DNA of 64,000 nucleotides from Typha latifolia (lineage: Eukaryota > Streptophyta > Magnoliopsida > Poales > Typhaceae). A model generated the notes under the pieces. That model was not told where the DNA came from. It saw only the letters and a list, made by a program, of their open reading frames with translations, and ran no database searches. Location: NCBI GenBank assembly GCA_019914945.1, contig CM034102.1, positions 15,861,501-15,925,500 on the forward strand, read 5' to 3'. This document shows positions 34,188 to 48,149 of the stretch, one piece after another. The first letter of the stretch is position 1. Each line of letters starts with the position of its first letter. Both the position numbers and the translations under genes were made by a program.

Positions 34188-37100
34188 CTAGTTGATAGGG
34201 TGATACTGATCCGAGACGCGCCTTGGGGGCAGTTTACGAAGGATGAAAAGCACAAGAGCTGATGGGAGAATCTCAACTAGCTGAAACGATATAGTAGCAA
34301 CAAATGATAATGGTTTAATGGTAACAAGAGAAGTACGATTGACAAAAGAAAAGAGAACAAAAAAATACGGCACAAAGGCACTAACTGACCATGTAATAGA
34401 TAAAGTTCAATATTGGATGATCAAGAACGTCAACATCCGCATCCGTGTCAAATGCAGAAATGGCAACCTGAGAGGAACTCAAAAAGAAGTTACTAAGAAT
34501 CGACAGAGAATGTCAATGAACACAGTTAAATGAGCATTCCAATAAGAAATATCTATCAATCTCTTGACATCTGGCATCACAGTTTGAAACCCCCATTATA
34601 AAGAATCCCTGGATGGTTCATAGTTTATCTGGTTGAATTTGTCAACAAAAAGTGACATAAAATTCAAAACTTACCATAATACATCGTACCAAGAAGCATG
34701 TACAGCATATAGTAGTAACGAGACTGACCTGCCAAGCAAACGAGCTTAACATGAGAAATATAATGCTCACAAGGATTTTTTTTTTTTTTAATTCAAAGGT
34801 CGTTGACACAGTTTCATTAGAAACTTAAACATGCTCCTATCCTACCAAATAAGACTAAGAGCACTAGTAACACTCCACAAAACGTCCTTCACCTACACAG
34901 CATAGAAGCTAATAAGGGATATAATGCTATTCAAACTAGATTTTACTCACTAAAGGAGAAATATATTTGATTAACCTAAAGCAAAGTAAAGAACAAAACC
35001 TTGAAATTTTGTTTTCTTGCTTCAATCATTCTATACGAGTATAGGTTTTCAATTTTTCTAAAATCTCCAGGTTAATAATAATTAATGTTAACTCCAAGAT
35101 GCCCTTATACATCAGCCTGGATGCACACAAAGACACAAAAGACCAACTTTTCCCAGATATGGTGAGTTAAATCAAGATGCAAGCTCAGAACATGCAGTAG
35201 CCCATGATGCTGGGCAGAGTAAGGTCGACTAACTCTACAAATATACAATCAAAATATTCCAGAACGCTCTTTAGGAGTCTGTCTCTTGATATATCAAATC
35301 AAAGCACTTGAACAATAAGTTGCAGATAGTTAAGGGACATTTCATTTTTTTTCTTCTATATGGAAAGCACCGTATTTCTTAATTATTGTCATCGAGTAAT
35401 ATAATCAAAGAAAAAATGAACTCAGACATACATATCAGTATCTCACATGAACTCAATATAAGAAGAAGACCTAGATATAATCAAATGCTAACTGTGTGGA
35501 ATGAAGCATTAGTAAGAAAGAATATTCATTTTATAATAGTCTGTTCAGCATGCTTTTGCCAATACCTAAGTAAGAATAACAAGAAAGAGAACAAGTTCGT
35601 CATAGGATAGTAAATACTAAATACCTCATTTAGCTTCTTACGCCGACCATTAGATTCTATAGGGAAGCTTCTCAGCATGAAGAATAACCTTTAATGAGAC
35701 GAACATCTTCATTAGACATAGTAGGAGCAAAATTGAGGAAAGAAAAATATCCGTAGAATAAAAATCAAGGTAGGCAACTTTAGAACTTTATTGACTTATA
35801 TGTATCAGCACCTCCCACCATATATCAGGAATCCCATAGCAGCAGAAAAAGAAACAGCTGCAAAAGATAACACAGAACTCCACAAATCAAAATAATCATC
35901 TCCCATACCTACAACTTCAAATAAAAATTGATTCGGTGACCATTAATCTTTCTTTTCAGTGGCAGTCAATCAGTACTGACTGAGTATAAATCAAAGTAAA
36001 AGCCAATCAACTAAAAGAAAAGAGACCAAACATTAACTGCAAGATGTTATATAACCTGCCAAGAAAAGTTTAGCAACTTCCACAGCAACAGGCCTAGGAT
36101 TGGATTGTAGATATATCCAAATGCAAATCTGCCAAAAAAGATTAATATATACTATCCCGTATGGCAAACTTAAATATAAAATAACACAAGTGATACCTGT
36201 ATGATGTATACGGCCCCATTGACAATTAAATATGCTGGTCTAATTTTATTAATTGGAAGGCTTCTAGCCTGAGTACAAATATGATAAGAAAACTATCAGC
36301 TTTAGAATAACTATTTGGACAGCATCCAATAGGAAACAAAATAAAAATACCTGATAGTAGATCTCTGCCCAGAACAAGACAAGCAAAGTGTAGGTTGAGA
36401 AGAATAACAGACCAGGAAGATCAAGAAGTGCTGTTTCAAGAGCCTTAATGGACAAGACATGCACATCAGTAAATTTGGGAAATGAATATCCGTAACAAGA
36501 ACAATAAAATTATTTATTTGAGACTACTTGTGAACAAGGAACCAAAAGAATATCAGATAACAGGTTAAGTATAATCTCCTCTTTCTAATGCATATGCATA
36601 ACATGATTTGAGATCACGAAGATAAAGAAGGTTTAATCATCTTCATAGATTATTTACCAGAGCTTCAACCAAAGTTCAACAGTGTATAGTGTAGTATGTA
36701 CAGTTATCTTCAATCATACACATGCACATTAGAAATTTTGGAGAATCAAGAATCCACTAACAAGATCAAATTGCTCCAAGGTCTCCATAAATTGTGAATT
36801 ATGAATACATCAAAACTTATATAAATGGATAAATGTAAATTGTCTATGTTAGAATAAAAAATATAAAAATTAATACTTTAAGCTTTTAGAGTGGATAGTG
36901 AGTTATCATAACGGAGATCTTAAATTCAAATCTTGTTATGCCATCTGTTAATTAAAATTATATTAAAAAAAATCTCCACCTGTGTAAATTTAAGTCTACT
37001 TCTTGGCTTATCAAAATATCTCGAACTCAAAAGTGAAGAAGGGTGTTAAAATATAAAGGTTCTATAAAAGATTAAGCTCTACTCTATAATAGTCTACTCC

Positions 37101-37727
37101 ACTAAAAGAAAAGGCAAGTTATAATTTTTCCACAAGCAAGAATCTTTGGTCTCAGAACTTACTAGCGACCTAAGAAGGAAAACAGAATGGTAAAAGCCGA
37201 AGAGTATCGCACGCACTGCCAAACAAATACAACCACTCTTAGAACAGGAACGAAATAGCGAACACTAGGAACACAATTAGAAGAACAAAAGTGTAGATTT
37301 ACGTCCGTTGACAATAAAATTCATCAAATGGAAGAGCTTCTGAGTTGTCCATCCATATTCTGGTACTCTCCGTTGAATCCGAATGAGTTGTACCTGGATT
37401 CATACAATTTAAAGAATAACTCATCATAAGGAATTAGCTCATATATATTTATGGATTTCAAAAATGTAACATCTAGCGATTATAACTTTGGAAACACCAA
37501 ACGCAGAAATTTCACCGGCAATGACTACACGATACATAGATAACTAGAGATATAGCGAGGGAGAAAGGGGGTAAACTTACCAGAGCGACGAAGGAAACGA
37601 GGGCGTAGGAGACGCATAGGGCTAGGAAGATGCCGCGTTGCCACTGCTCGGAGTCATTGATCTCCTCCCACCACGAGGGCGAGTTACCGTCCACCGCGGA
37701 ATACCACACCGCTCTGAGAGCCACCAT
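34188..37727 (-). CDS. TOM1/TOM3/THH1-family seven-pass membrane protein
   Basis: Endogenous plant membrane protein. Its relatives sit in the vacuolar membrane and are known as host factors needed for tobamovirus RNA replication. Exons 37727-37581, 37393-37303, 37215-37163, 36443-36351, 36268-36197, 36128-36056, 35857-35812, 35688-35625, 34728-34675, 34467-34390, 34280-34188. All phases agree; the product is 287 residues, the usual family length. Recognised blocks are [17 protein letters not shown] near the N-terminus, [85 protein letters not shown] and the C-terminal [17 protein letters not shown]. Hydrophobic segments fit a seven-pass protein. TOM1, TOM3 and THH1 cannot be told apart by eye. 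A tRNA-like repeat lies in intron 3. Confidence 0.93.
36847..37061. repeat. Short repeat with terminal direct repeats and a tRNA-like core, in intron 3 of the TOM1-like gene
   Basis: The ends read TGTTAGAATAAAAAATATAA (36847) and TGTTAAAATATAAAGG (37044). Inside, GTGGATAGTGAGTTA followed by AAATTCAAATCTTG resembles the A and B boxes of a tRNA-derived element. The layout recalls a dispersed plant repeat with the core TCTTGAGTTCGAATC. Class (SINE-like or TRIM-like) is uncertain. Confidence 0.45.
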
Positions 37728-37746
37728 TGGAGGTCTCTAAGCTATG

Positions 37747-37790
37747 CCTCTCTCTCTCTCTCTCTCTCCCTGTGCGTGTGTGTGTGTGTG
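37747..37790. repeat. Compound (TC)n/(GT)n microsatellite in the TOM1-like leader
   Basis: CT repeats followed by GT repeats, directly upstream of the ATG at 37727, so likely in the 5' UTR. On the transcribed strand this is an (AC)n(GA)n leader. Confidence 0.85.
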
Positions 37791-37897
37791 AATATTCTTT
37801 TCCCCCCTCTCTGTGGGGATCTGATGCGGGGGAGAGAGAGGAGAGAGACGCGTGGGTATAAAGGAGGAAGACAACGAGATTGAAACGGGCCACGTGG

Positions 37898-38323
37898 ACG
37901 TTGGTGACGGATTGATATTGTTTGCCCCGCGAGCCGATTGGCTTTTTAACTACTCTTAATAACTTTGGTTTATTGTCCTAATCTTGTAGCTTGTCCTACT
38001 TGGCTACTCGCCATTGTTTTGCTGCACGAGATTGGAAAGGGCTAGATACACTATAAAATTTATAATATAAGTGTAGAATTTCTACAAATAACTCCTACAA
38101 TATGATCAATTACGCCAACTCAATTACTAACTAATAGATAGCAGGAAGCAGTATATCTCAAGCTATAGTAAGAAGAATATTTGCCTACGGAAATTTTAAT
38201 AAAAAAGTGCACAAGAAAACTATTTTGACAACAAAGGGTAACAACAATTGACTAAGTGTGGACCAAATCCCATCACAGTGAGAATAGGAAAACAATGTTA
38301 CATCTCTCTTACAAGGTAGGTTT
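37898..38323. other. Intergenic spacer between the TOM1-like promoter and the APRL stop codon
   Basis: About 430 bases. A G-box CACGTG at 37891-37896 lies at its left edge, about 165 bases upstream of the TOM1-like ATG. The rest is AT-rich and should include the APRL 3' UTR. No gene is seen. Confidence 0.5.
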
Positions 38324-41251
38324 CTACCTTCTTTCGCTTGCTAAATGTACCCTTCCAGAACTCGGCTCTCCAATGGATACTGATGCCAGTGACTTGGAAG
38401 CCCAAGCACTGGCACTCATTGCTCCTTGCAAGTTTCTTCTTTTGGATGGAAGCAACCCTTTGAATCCCAGCCTGATTTGATCAATGGAAGCCTCACTCAA
38501 GTTCATCAAGCTTGCGAATCGCGTGTGCCTCCTCCAAGCGTTCTTCACGCATGCATTGAGTTTTGGAAGAAGGATATAAAGTAGCCTCAACAGCAGGAAA
38601 GAGCTCGCCAGTGCTAGATATGTGTCTTGCTGAAGTAATTTCTCCGGTGACCTGGCCCATGAGAATGGGCAATCTTCCTGCTCGGTGTCCTCCTTCACAG
38701 CAGCGACATTAGAGGAATCCACAATCTTATCCATAGGTATCGAGTCGAGTGACATAGGATTTACACCTTCAACATAGTAAATGCATCACAAATGAGAATA
38801 GCCAAAAGATTAAGAGTGACAATGTGAGACTAAAATGTTCAGCATGAGTAAACCCTCAGTTTTGACCAGATAGGGATTTGATAGGCACCCCAACAATCTT
38901 ATCTTAGGAGAAACAATAATCCATAGGAAGTTCCACACACCTGTGACATCCTTGAAGAAAGCAACTAAGGAACTGACTGTTCGTGGACCATGATAGCGCA
39001 CTCGCATTGTGGAGTTCAAGAGAAAGAGGGTTGGAAAACCATGAACTCCATACCTTGACAGTATGCTGCAATTTACAACTTTTAGTCATCTCACATGCAT
39101 ACAAAGGATTGTTTGTAGCCTATGGAAATATTTTTACCAAACAAACCTTGGCCTGATAACAGATTCTTCAAATGCAAAATGGCGTATGGCTGGAAATAAG
39201 GATGACAATCTGTGAAAATTGGAATTGCATATTCTCGAGAAAGGACACCATGAAGCATAAAATAGTACAGCCACATAATTCTCACTGTTACTGTACACCA
39301 GATTCAATGCCCTGTGTAATGTAGCCTCATCTCCCTAGAACATACAAATGCATCAATATTAATACAAAGCAGAAAAGGCCAATTTTCCCATAATGTGAAA
39401 GGACAGCTGGAAACAGGCAAAACAAATAATGAGAAATGACAATATAGGTCAACTGAATCCTGGCAGCCTAACAGTACTGACTATTATGCAAATACTTGCA
39501 GCATCTGAATGAACGGTCCAGATGAACCAGTAGTAAACTAACAAACAATTGTTTTACTGGTAATAAACAGGATGCACCAAGTAGCCTAATGAAATGCCCA
39601 TGCCCTTCTATTGTAAATAGTAGATATAATGCAGAAGATTTATTAACCACTTAGTCTTTGTCCAAAGGAGAACCAAATGAATAAAGGCTTAGGTTTTATC
39701 TGCAAAGAAGATATTACAGGCTTCTAGTAGGGTCAAAATTCAGAAATTGGTAAGTCACTAAGTCAATTGTTGGCATTATATTTCTGCAAGATTTTCAGCC
39801 ATTATATGATGCATCAGAGAACAACATGGTCTCCAATTGATCAAGAAAACTCAAACTGACCTAACCAAACCAAAATGGTCCAAAAATAAATCGACGAAAC
39901 ATCAATTAAAGAAATTAAAGCTCAAGATATAAACTATGCCAATTCAGAACCAACAAAACACAACCTAAGAATTAGAAGGATATATTCCTGTTGAGTAAAC
40001 CTATCTATTTAGTAGACGGGTTCCAAAGTAAGTTCAACCAACAGGCTCCTTTACTAGATACGCCAACTTCATTCCATGCTTTTTCTCCCAAGTCCACCAA
40101 TCCGACCTAGAGCTAACAAATAAAGTGGTTTATAAACCCCATATGAGAAATTCATGTATCTAATCTATTAATCTAGCAAATATAATAGAAGAAGTCATCT
40201 AACCTTTATGACATCAAGGCACATGCACTTAGTTGCTAAACTTGTCTTTTTATCCCAAAGCTAGCTAATAAAACAATGGTTTCCAACTTTCTATGGCATT
40301 GTTTTTCAAAAGATACATGTCATATTGAATTATACAAGAAATGTTGAGACCTTGGTTGTACGATAAACTTATCAAAATATGACTTGTGTGATATTTTTTC
40401 TCGGAAAAGATGCATATAAACCTATCTTCAGATCAAGAATTTAAACAACCCCCTTACAAGTTTTAGATGTTTACATATTTCCATCCTGATTAGGATATCA
40501 AAAAGGAAGACGTACACATAGTTAAACAAGAGAAGATTTCTAGAAACTACGACGGTGTCATAACAAACAATACCAATAAAGTTTTGGTCTAGCCTAGCCT
40601 TTGAAATCATCCTATGCATATTACTGTAATAATGGGTATTACCACATTCAACTCATCAAAAACGTAGTCGTTGATTCCTTCCCTAATCCCTAGGTGAAGA
40701 TTAAAAGAAAGCTGCATGTTTTGAGGTTGCCGTAACTCCTCATCATTATAGTCAATAAGGCTCAGTTGCCCAATAACCCAATGGCTTGACAAACAATCTA
40801 AACTGTCAAAAGATGTCCAAAAGGAATGTAGAATAAACCACATAGAAAAGATTAATAGGATTATCTCTTTAGTTTGAATGGAAAAAGCGGAACATGTTCA
40901 AAAACCACAAACAGCTGATTGGATACTAATCCAACAAACCCTATCAGAAATCAAAGCAATTCCTTTTTAACGCAGGAGAACACTAATTGATCCATGAATA
41001 CGTTTCATACTTCCACCAGATTCAAAAAAAAAAAAAAAATCCTTTCGAAATAATTACTCAGTACTCACCTCCAAGACGCCCATCGGATCCCCACCACGCG
41101 CCGGATATTCTAGGGCAGAGCACGACGCCGGCCGCCCCAAGATCGAGTCCGCTGACGACAACCTAGGGCACACCTCCCCCACCGCGGCGACCGCCAAAAT
41201 CTCTCCGGCGGCCAGAAGGAGGAGAAGCGCCGTCCTCCAAGCTCTTGCCAT
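38324..41251 (-). CDS. 5'-adenylylsulfate reductase-like (APRL) thioredoxin-fold membrane protein
   Basis: Exons 41251-41069, 39334-39147, 39065-38941 and 38766-38324 give 312 residues. The N-terminus is a signal peptide ([17 protein letters not shown]). A thioredoxin-like domain covers about residues 62-165, with [15 protein letters not shown] at its active site and [20 protein letters not shown]. The motif is C-P-F-S (C91 to S94), so the second redox cysteine is absent, as in other APRL proteins. A membrane segment follows at about 214-233 ([18 protein letters not shown]), and the tail [19 protein letters not shown] is conserved in the family. The name comes from similarity to the C-terminal domain of plastid APS reductase. 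No reductase domain is present, so sulfate reduction is not implied; a secretory-pathway redox role is an inference. Intron 1 is 1.7 kb. Confidence 0.92.
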
Positions 41252-41299
41252 TATAATCCCGACGAAGGCGAGCGAAGCGACGAGAGGAAGAGGGAAACC

Positions 41300-42486
41300 C
41301 TAGATCGCAGGGCTCGAGACAAGGGAAAGAGAGCCGATGGTGCGCAGGGTAGGAGGAGGACAGCTCCCGCGCATTTTAGCGCCGCCGACGGGGACGATGG
41401 GAGGGGATCAGACGGCTCCCGTGATGGGGTGGGCGGTCTTGGTGGGAGAAAGCTGCAGGCAATGGGATTTCTAGAAGTGGGGGCGTTTTTGTCCGTAAGT
41501 GGCGTTGACGCGGTTTATGCAAGAGAGCGGAAGCATCTCACCCAAAAATAAAAATTTAAAACAAAAATTAGTTAGAATGTTTCTTTTCCAGATTGATCCC
41601 TCTAAAAGAAAATATACATATATGCCCTCAAAAAGAGGTTTTCTATAAAATAGAATGGAATTACTTAATAAAAGTTCATCAAGAATAATAATAATGCTTA
41701 CAAAAATATCTAGCCCCATATCTTCTATTGTTTAGTTGCCACATGTTTAAATTAGGGTTAATTTTCATATAGATCCCTTATTATTAGTTTTTATATTTAC
41801 ATCTTTTAACTATTTAAAAAACACATCTCATTCTTAACTTTTCTATATTTTTCTTAAAGTGAACAATAAAATAATAGTTAGACAACCTAAAATTAATAAT
41901 GTAATATTTTTTAATAGAAAATTTAAAAGAGTAACTAAGAAGGTCTACGTAAAAAATGAGCAATAATTGTAGTATCCAAGTGTAGTTATCCTTTGGAGAC
42001 CTGGTATCACCTCGGTGATGTGTATATAAACAAAGAAATGTATGAGTTTGCTTATGATTCGCCTGGAAACAAACAAGCTCGAAATCAGGTTGGACAAGAG
42101 GAGCATTATTAGAGATCAAATGTACAGAGAGAGAGAGAGAGATAGCAAGTGCTACTACAAAGAATAATATACTTAAGAAAAAGAATACAATAGGATGGCT
42201 GTAATTCGTGTATACTGCAGAATCACCCCTTTATTTGGAGTACTTCATTAAGTTTTAGTGACTTGCGGCTTCCTCATTGTATCACTCTTAGTTTAACTTG
42301 TATATGGAAAACGCCTAGACTGTGATCTCCGGCATCCATTGAACTAATTCCATAACTCCATGGAAACCTTGCAGTTCCACAGTAGTTAAGTGAACCATTT
42401 TCCTCGCCGCCTTCTTTGATCATCCATTTGCAGGATGAAGATCTGTGGTAACTACAGAGAAAATACAAGTAGCATCTAGGTATCTT
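41300..42486. other. Spacer between the APRL promoter and the PMT stop codon
   Basis: The left part is GC-rich promoter/leader of APRL (to about 41480). The rest is AT-rich and includes the PMT 3' UTR. A short (GA)n run lies at about 42128-42141. No gene is seen. Confidence 0.5.
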
Positions 42487-45400
42487 TCATTGTTGCTTCC
42501 TGTAAAACAGCTTTTGACAGATGAGGAGCTTCTCGTCACTATTAATATCGAGCTCCATCGTGCGGGAATCCCACTTTAGCACTGTAGTCACAGATCTGGC
42601 GGCCTCAATAAGAGGAGCTGTGTCACGAAGTATTATCCAACCCTGCATGTGTGCAGCGCCGGAATGAGATCTAGTAGAGTTTCACAAGAAAAATGATACA
42701 CATCTTTGAAGTCTCCATGCTTTAGTAGGAAAACATTTTGAAAAAAAAAATCAGCATTAGCAACCATAAGTGGTTAAGCGGGTCTAGAGCAGCAAAGATC
42801 AATTCCAATGATAGTTATCCTTCCCGACTACTTGAAAAGCAGCAGTGGCTAGTCCTAACTTTCATCTTGAATAATAGCAATACTCTGATCAACTTGACCG
42901 TGGCCAATCTAATTTCGTCAAAATATTCCTGGAGGAAAAGACCCCCGATTTTCAGCACAAACTACATATGATGCACAACCATTTAATTTGGAAATATGTC
43001 AATATCAGTGTATAATATTCTCATTTATATCAGTAGTAAAAGTATTTCCAGGAAGACTTTTAAACCATAAGTAATGGAGGTTGCTAACAGAAGATTGGTT
43101 TGCCAACTACTTCCTATTCGATAAAAGTTCCAGATGAGCATAAAATATTTCATACCTCTGGACGGAGTATACGGTCAATTTCTAAGAAAATATCAAGCAT
43201 GGAACACCTATGTTTCCTCTGCTTCTCAAGCGAAAGCAATCCTTCAGCATGCACCATATCATATGTTCTTGGATATGTCGGAAATGATTCACACCTGATG
43301 CAAATGTTCTCTTTAACAAAAAAGATCTGTGAAAAATAAAGTTAACTAGAAGATCCTGTTTCATCAGACAACACATTTAGTAAGTCTTATCAAAATGTGT
43401 AAGATAACATTAAATCATTAAAATAATCATTCCTAAAATCCGTTCAGTTACCAAATACAACCTTGTAGAAATTTATGCAGATACAAGTACTTTGCATACC
43501 AAAGAGTCCAACAGAAGAGGATTGAATATAGCCACAATAGTAATCAGGAGGGTAGTCAAGGTGTTATGTTCTGTATGTTCATGGAAAGGTCATATGGTTC
43601 TTTCTAATGTGTAAGGACTCTGGAAAGAATAACTTTCTATTCTTGGGGCGACAACTTTAGAAAGAAACAAGGGGTACAAATGTAGACCAATGTAGCACCA
43701 AGATTTTTTGGGTCATTTATATTTATAATATGACAACCAAAAGGCAGAATCAAGGAGAGCTGATGTAAGTAATCTAGGGCAATTTGCAGTAAATACAGGA
43801 GTCTGAAGATTGGTGAACTATCGATTTGATAACTTGCCAATCAAAAACAAGACTAGGTTTGGAAGAGAAAAACAACAGATCAGATATACATCATTAGATG
43901 CATGTTCCACAATAAGTCAGCAAAAAAGCACGCAACAAAATGTACTCAGAGAAAGCAGTCAAACATACCAGTCATGCTGCACACCAACAAATCCGCGGTC
44001 AAAAATTAAAGGAAGATAGTTGGGACCACTTGTAGGCACAACATTCATCACCCAGACAGATTTCTCAGAATCCAACAAAGCAGCATTAAAGCCTCCAAAG
44101 CGAGCATTCATATCTAATACATTTCTGAACATGTTGAAAGGTGGTCGAGGATCCTCATCACCAGGTCTCTTTGGATGATCAGAGAATATAAGAGGTGAAA
44201 GAAGAGACCAGTAATTCTGAACTACCAAATTCCAGCTTGCAGCGTCCTCAGCAAAGTCCTCTGAGTGCACATCTGATAAAGAAAAGAATTATTTCATATC
44301 TAATTAAAAGAAGAAAGTGAATAAATAAACAATCCCTGAACATTGAACTGTTGGAAAAATCTTGATTTAGACATGAAACTTTTATAAATTTTGAGCTCAA
44401 AATTAAGTGAATTCCTCACATTATTTATGATGGATTAACAATAGAATAGAAAGAGCTCAAAGGATATCTTAATATCGTATATTTATTTATTTAAATTCAT
44501 GAAAAAGAAGCGAATAAAATTTGAATTTAAAGTGACTACCATGACAATGAGAAACAAAGGAGAGTGAATTAAGTACAACATCGACTAAGAAATGTTGGTA
44601 GGATATATAAAAATTAGTTTCCACTTTAGCCTTTGGACCCCAAGAGGTATCCATATTTTGAAGTAAAGAAATCATTATCAAATCAACTCATGCCCGGGCC
44701 ACCCGGCCCGGCTCGGCTCAGTCCATAATCTGTAAAAAAAAAATTTAATATATTTCAATACCGTTATACGCTCAGTTTTTTGTGACATTGTTGAATCAAA
44801 TTATCGACAACAGAAACAATATCAAGAAATGAAGAGAATTTTGTGAATAAAGAACTACCAAGTTAACTAATAGATATATGAAATAGATTGATGTGTCCTC
44901 TTCATATGTACATACAGATATTGCTAGACCTTTCATGCCACTTTTCCCACAATTCCCTTGTGTTGGCCATTTCTCACACTTCTCACAAACTTTAGATAAT
45001 TCCCTGAGACTTGCAAGTTGCAACTACTTATGCTTCCTAGTAATAGAAGCAAATGAAAAGGACACAACTAATATACCCACTTACACCTGAAAAGCCACAC
45101 ATAGAGCACAACATAGAGGAGAATGATGACAAATAACAAGAACCAGCCTTTAGTCTGAACAAAAATAACAACTACTATGTCATGTATATGTTAGTAACAA
45201 CATACACAGGTTGAAAATAGGAAAGTTTGTTTCTTATACATACCATGCATATCAAGTTCGGTTGAGTTCAATGTGGACCGAGAAGGCCAGGTTGTTTGAT
45301 ATTCAATGGGAATCCACCTCTGGCTTCTAGTCCCTGCTATGCAGGGATTGAGTGGTTGATAGTATGGAGATTCAATGTCATGGGTTTTACCACAGATTGC

Positions 45401-47755
45401 AGGTCCAGCTTTCCTGTAAAACCATTGCATTACATCATCTTTAGCTCATTCAACATCGCTGCACTTTGACACAAAATTCATTTTTGATTAAGTGGCCTTA
45501 TGACATTATGAAAGAACATGGATGTGGATTGCCTACCGAGAACTGTAACATTTCCTTTCACTCGTTTTTTTCCAAACAACTGTTTCATCCTGTTGTGACA
45601 ACATATCCCAGCAGAGATTTTCAGCAAAATCGCTAATGAATGTCCACTTCTTCTGGTTCTCTTTGTCATGCAGGGATCTATGAGTATTGACAAGTGAAGT
45701 CCAGACAAAATAACCCCCAGGTCTCAGAAGTCTATCAACTTCAACCAAGTAAATACCATCTGCATGGATAGAAAATAACAATAAGAAAATTGATATCTTT
45801 TCTAGATTGAGCTGGCCCAATGTAAATACAAATGTACAGTATAAGAACATTAATAATTAGTCTTCTAGGGTCTTCTATTATAATGGATCCCAGGTCAAGT
45901 AATAAAATAAGTTCAAAGTTCAGATTTGGCAATATATGTAACTCTTTGAAACTGAGGATAATATGACATTTAACAAATTCAATATGATTTTTTCGCAAAA
46001 TATGTTCCATGGAAAGAATGAAAACGTTATTATTAGCCTACTACATTGTCATCGAAAAATAAAGAAACTGGCATCCTGTGATCAAATCTGTCAGTCAACA
46101 TCTTGATTTTCCTTCCCCTTAGCACCTCCTCCCCCTTGATTGCATTTGTCACAAATCCTGCACTCCTTGGGAATACTGCTTAAAAAATGGCCCATGTGCT
46201 TGAACATAAAGTGTGTGAATTATATAGTAATTTTCATGCTTTCTTCTAACAAGGTTTGAGGACTTGAACATACATGTTACACTTGTTTAGATAAACAATC
46301 TCAAGAAAACAGGTACAAAGTAAGAAAGAGAAAGGATCAAAAGAAATTGTTATGCCTAATTAGCCATAGATCTCATTTAATCAACTTCATTAAATCAATA
46401 TGTACCATTTTTCTCCCATGAAATTCCACATCTAGCGCAGTGCAACATATCAAATGAAAGGTTTGGATATGGAAGTTGTTTTGATGCAAATGAACCAATC
46501 ATAGCAGGAATGCCTCTCTCTAAAGTTAGTTGAACTTGACTGCCCGAGGCCTCGTAATTTGCAATGCACATTGTGAGCAGCTGTTTTGAGGAAAGATGAG
46601 CTCCAAAGTTACCAAATCCACACCCAATATCTAGGACAGTTCTGACCTGTAACATTAGCAAAGGATTGATGCATTAGTTTTATTGAAGTTGATATAATTA
46701 TGGCAAAATATTAAATATTTCTGCAATGAATAGAACAATGATCGTCGTAGACATTATAAAAACGGAAAATAAAAAAAAAATTGTGCAACAAAATTCAGTT
46801 TAAAGTACTTGAATAAGTAATTCTCATAGAGTTTCTTTTCTTCCCTTTGTTTCCCTTTCTTATTTCAAGGAGACAATATAAGAACTAACAGAAAACACAG
46901 CAGGCTAGTATTTTAAGCAGAACTTTCACCCACCCCAACTTCATTGAAGTTGTACCCACTCCTCAGTCCAATCATCTCGGCAATCTGATGTGTATAGTCT
47001 TCTACTCCATCAACCATCAGGGAATCGGATCGAAACGAGATCTGCTCTTCCTCAACCATCATCCTATAAAAACAACACCCAAAAGGCACCTCTATGAAAA
47101 AAACTCGGATACAATCTAATCACAAAAGAAGACCATTATACCTTTTGGTCAAGCTCCCAGAGGAGAACTCTTGTCCAGTAATCTTCACATTCTCCTTCCA
47201 AATGAAGTCCCTCCCACTTGGCCACCTAAGTGGGATTCTATAATTCCTCGGTGGCAGAATCAAGCAATCAATTGCAGAGTCACGAGAGCAGTGGCGCTCA
47301 TACTCAATCCTGGCATTTAGATCTACGGAATCAGAACTCTCCGAAATATTGTAGTAACAGGGGGCATAATTCTCATATTCTGCAGAACAGAATTCCAAAT
47401 CCTTTGATTTTGCAATGCCAAGTGATAGATCCCCTATATCTGAGAGGTCTGTGATGAGCTGCTCCTGGAGCCGCCGGTAGCTACTGTAAATGTTATTGCG
47501 AGATGAGGTGGAGATGGAGATGGCACAATAAAGTGAGCCCACTAGCGCAATGGCAGTGAATACGGCGAGACCCATCTTGAATAGAATTGTCAGGATTTCC
47601 CGGCTTCTCATGTTCCTGGCAAGACCGGCAAGCTCATGGCCATATCCATTCTCCGTGAAATCCTTCACATGATAATTCTGATCAAAAGAGTCATGCCCAA
47701 GGCCGCCAGAGGATTTCCCCCCACCTGAGAGCCCGCGATGGAGCGGTCTAGACAT
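42487..47755 (-). CDS. Putative SAM-dependent methyltransferase, PMT4/PMT5-like (DUF248 family)
   Basis: Type II Golgi membrane protein of the QUASIMODO2/PMT family, whose members are linked to methylation of pectin homogalacturonan. Exons 47755-47142, 47063-46934, 46646-46406, 45759-45537, 45413-45244, 44272-43969, 43294-43156 and 42642-42487 give 658 residues. A short cytosolic N-terminus is followed by one membrane anchor (about residues 57-80) and a luminal stem. [13 protein letters not shown] is the family's first cysteine block. The SAM-binding motif [17 protein letters not shown] is at about 249-265, followed by [14 protein letters not shown] and [16 protein letters not shown]. The second methyltransferase-like half has [17 protein letters not shown] and [13 protein letters not shown]. 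The ATG at 47755 starts the conserved [12 protein letters not shown]; the codon further upstream in frame is TTG, not a start. Confidence 0.94.
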
Positions 47756-48149
47756 CCCCTTCTGCCTACCCAAATGACAATTCAAGAAAGATCCAAATCT
47801 AGACGTCTAACAAAAACACAGATCGGACTTCTTTCCGACAAATAGTAGAACAGATGGTGGGCGCCCAAAATGGTACTGAAATTAGTGAAGGAATTCAAGG
47901 AAATAGGGAGAGATGGGCTGGCCATGCAGAGACAGCACAACTAATAGCCATGGAGTGGCCCCATCTAACCTCACACAGCAATAAGAAGGGGTCAAAAGGG
48001 AGCTTTTTTTTTTTTTTTCTTCTAACGCGGGATCTCTCAGCTCCACCTCAGTAAAAATAAAATAAAAAAAGACACTACAGCGCCTTGGGATCGATTGAGT
48101 TCTCCATTCCCTACTGGAGTCCAAATTCTCACTAGAGTCAACAAGAGAA

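Noticed and set aside
37891..37896. A G-box near the TOM1-like promoter as a notable regulatory site
   Set aside because: A single CACGTG without neighbouring elements is common by chance, so it is noted only in the spacer entry.
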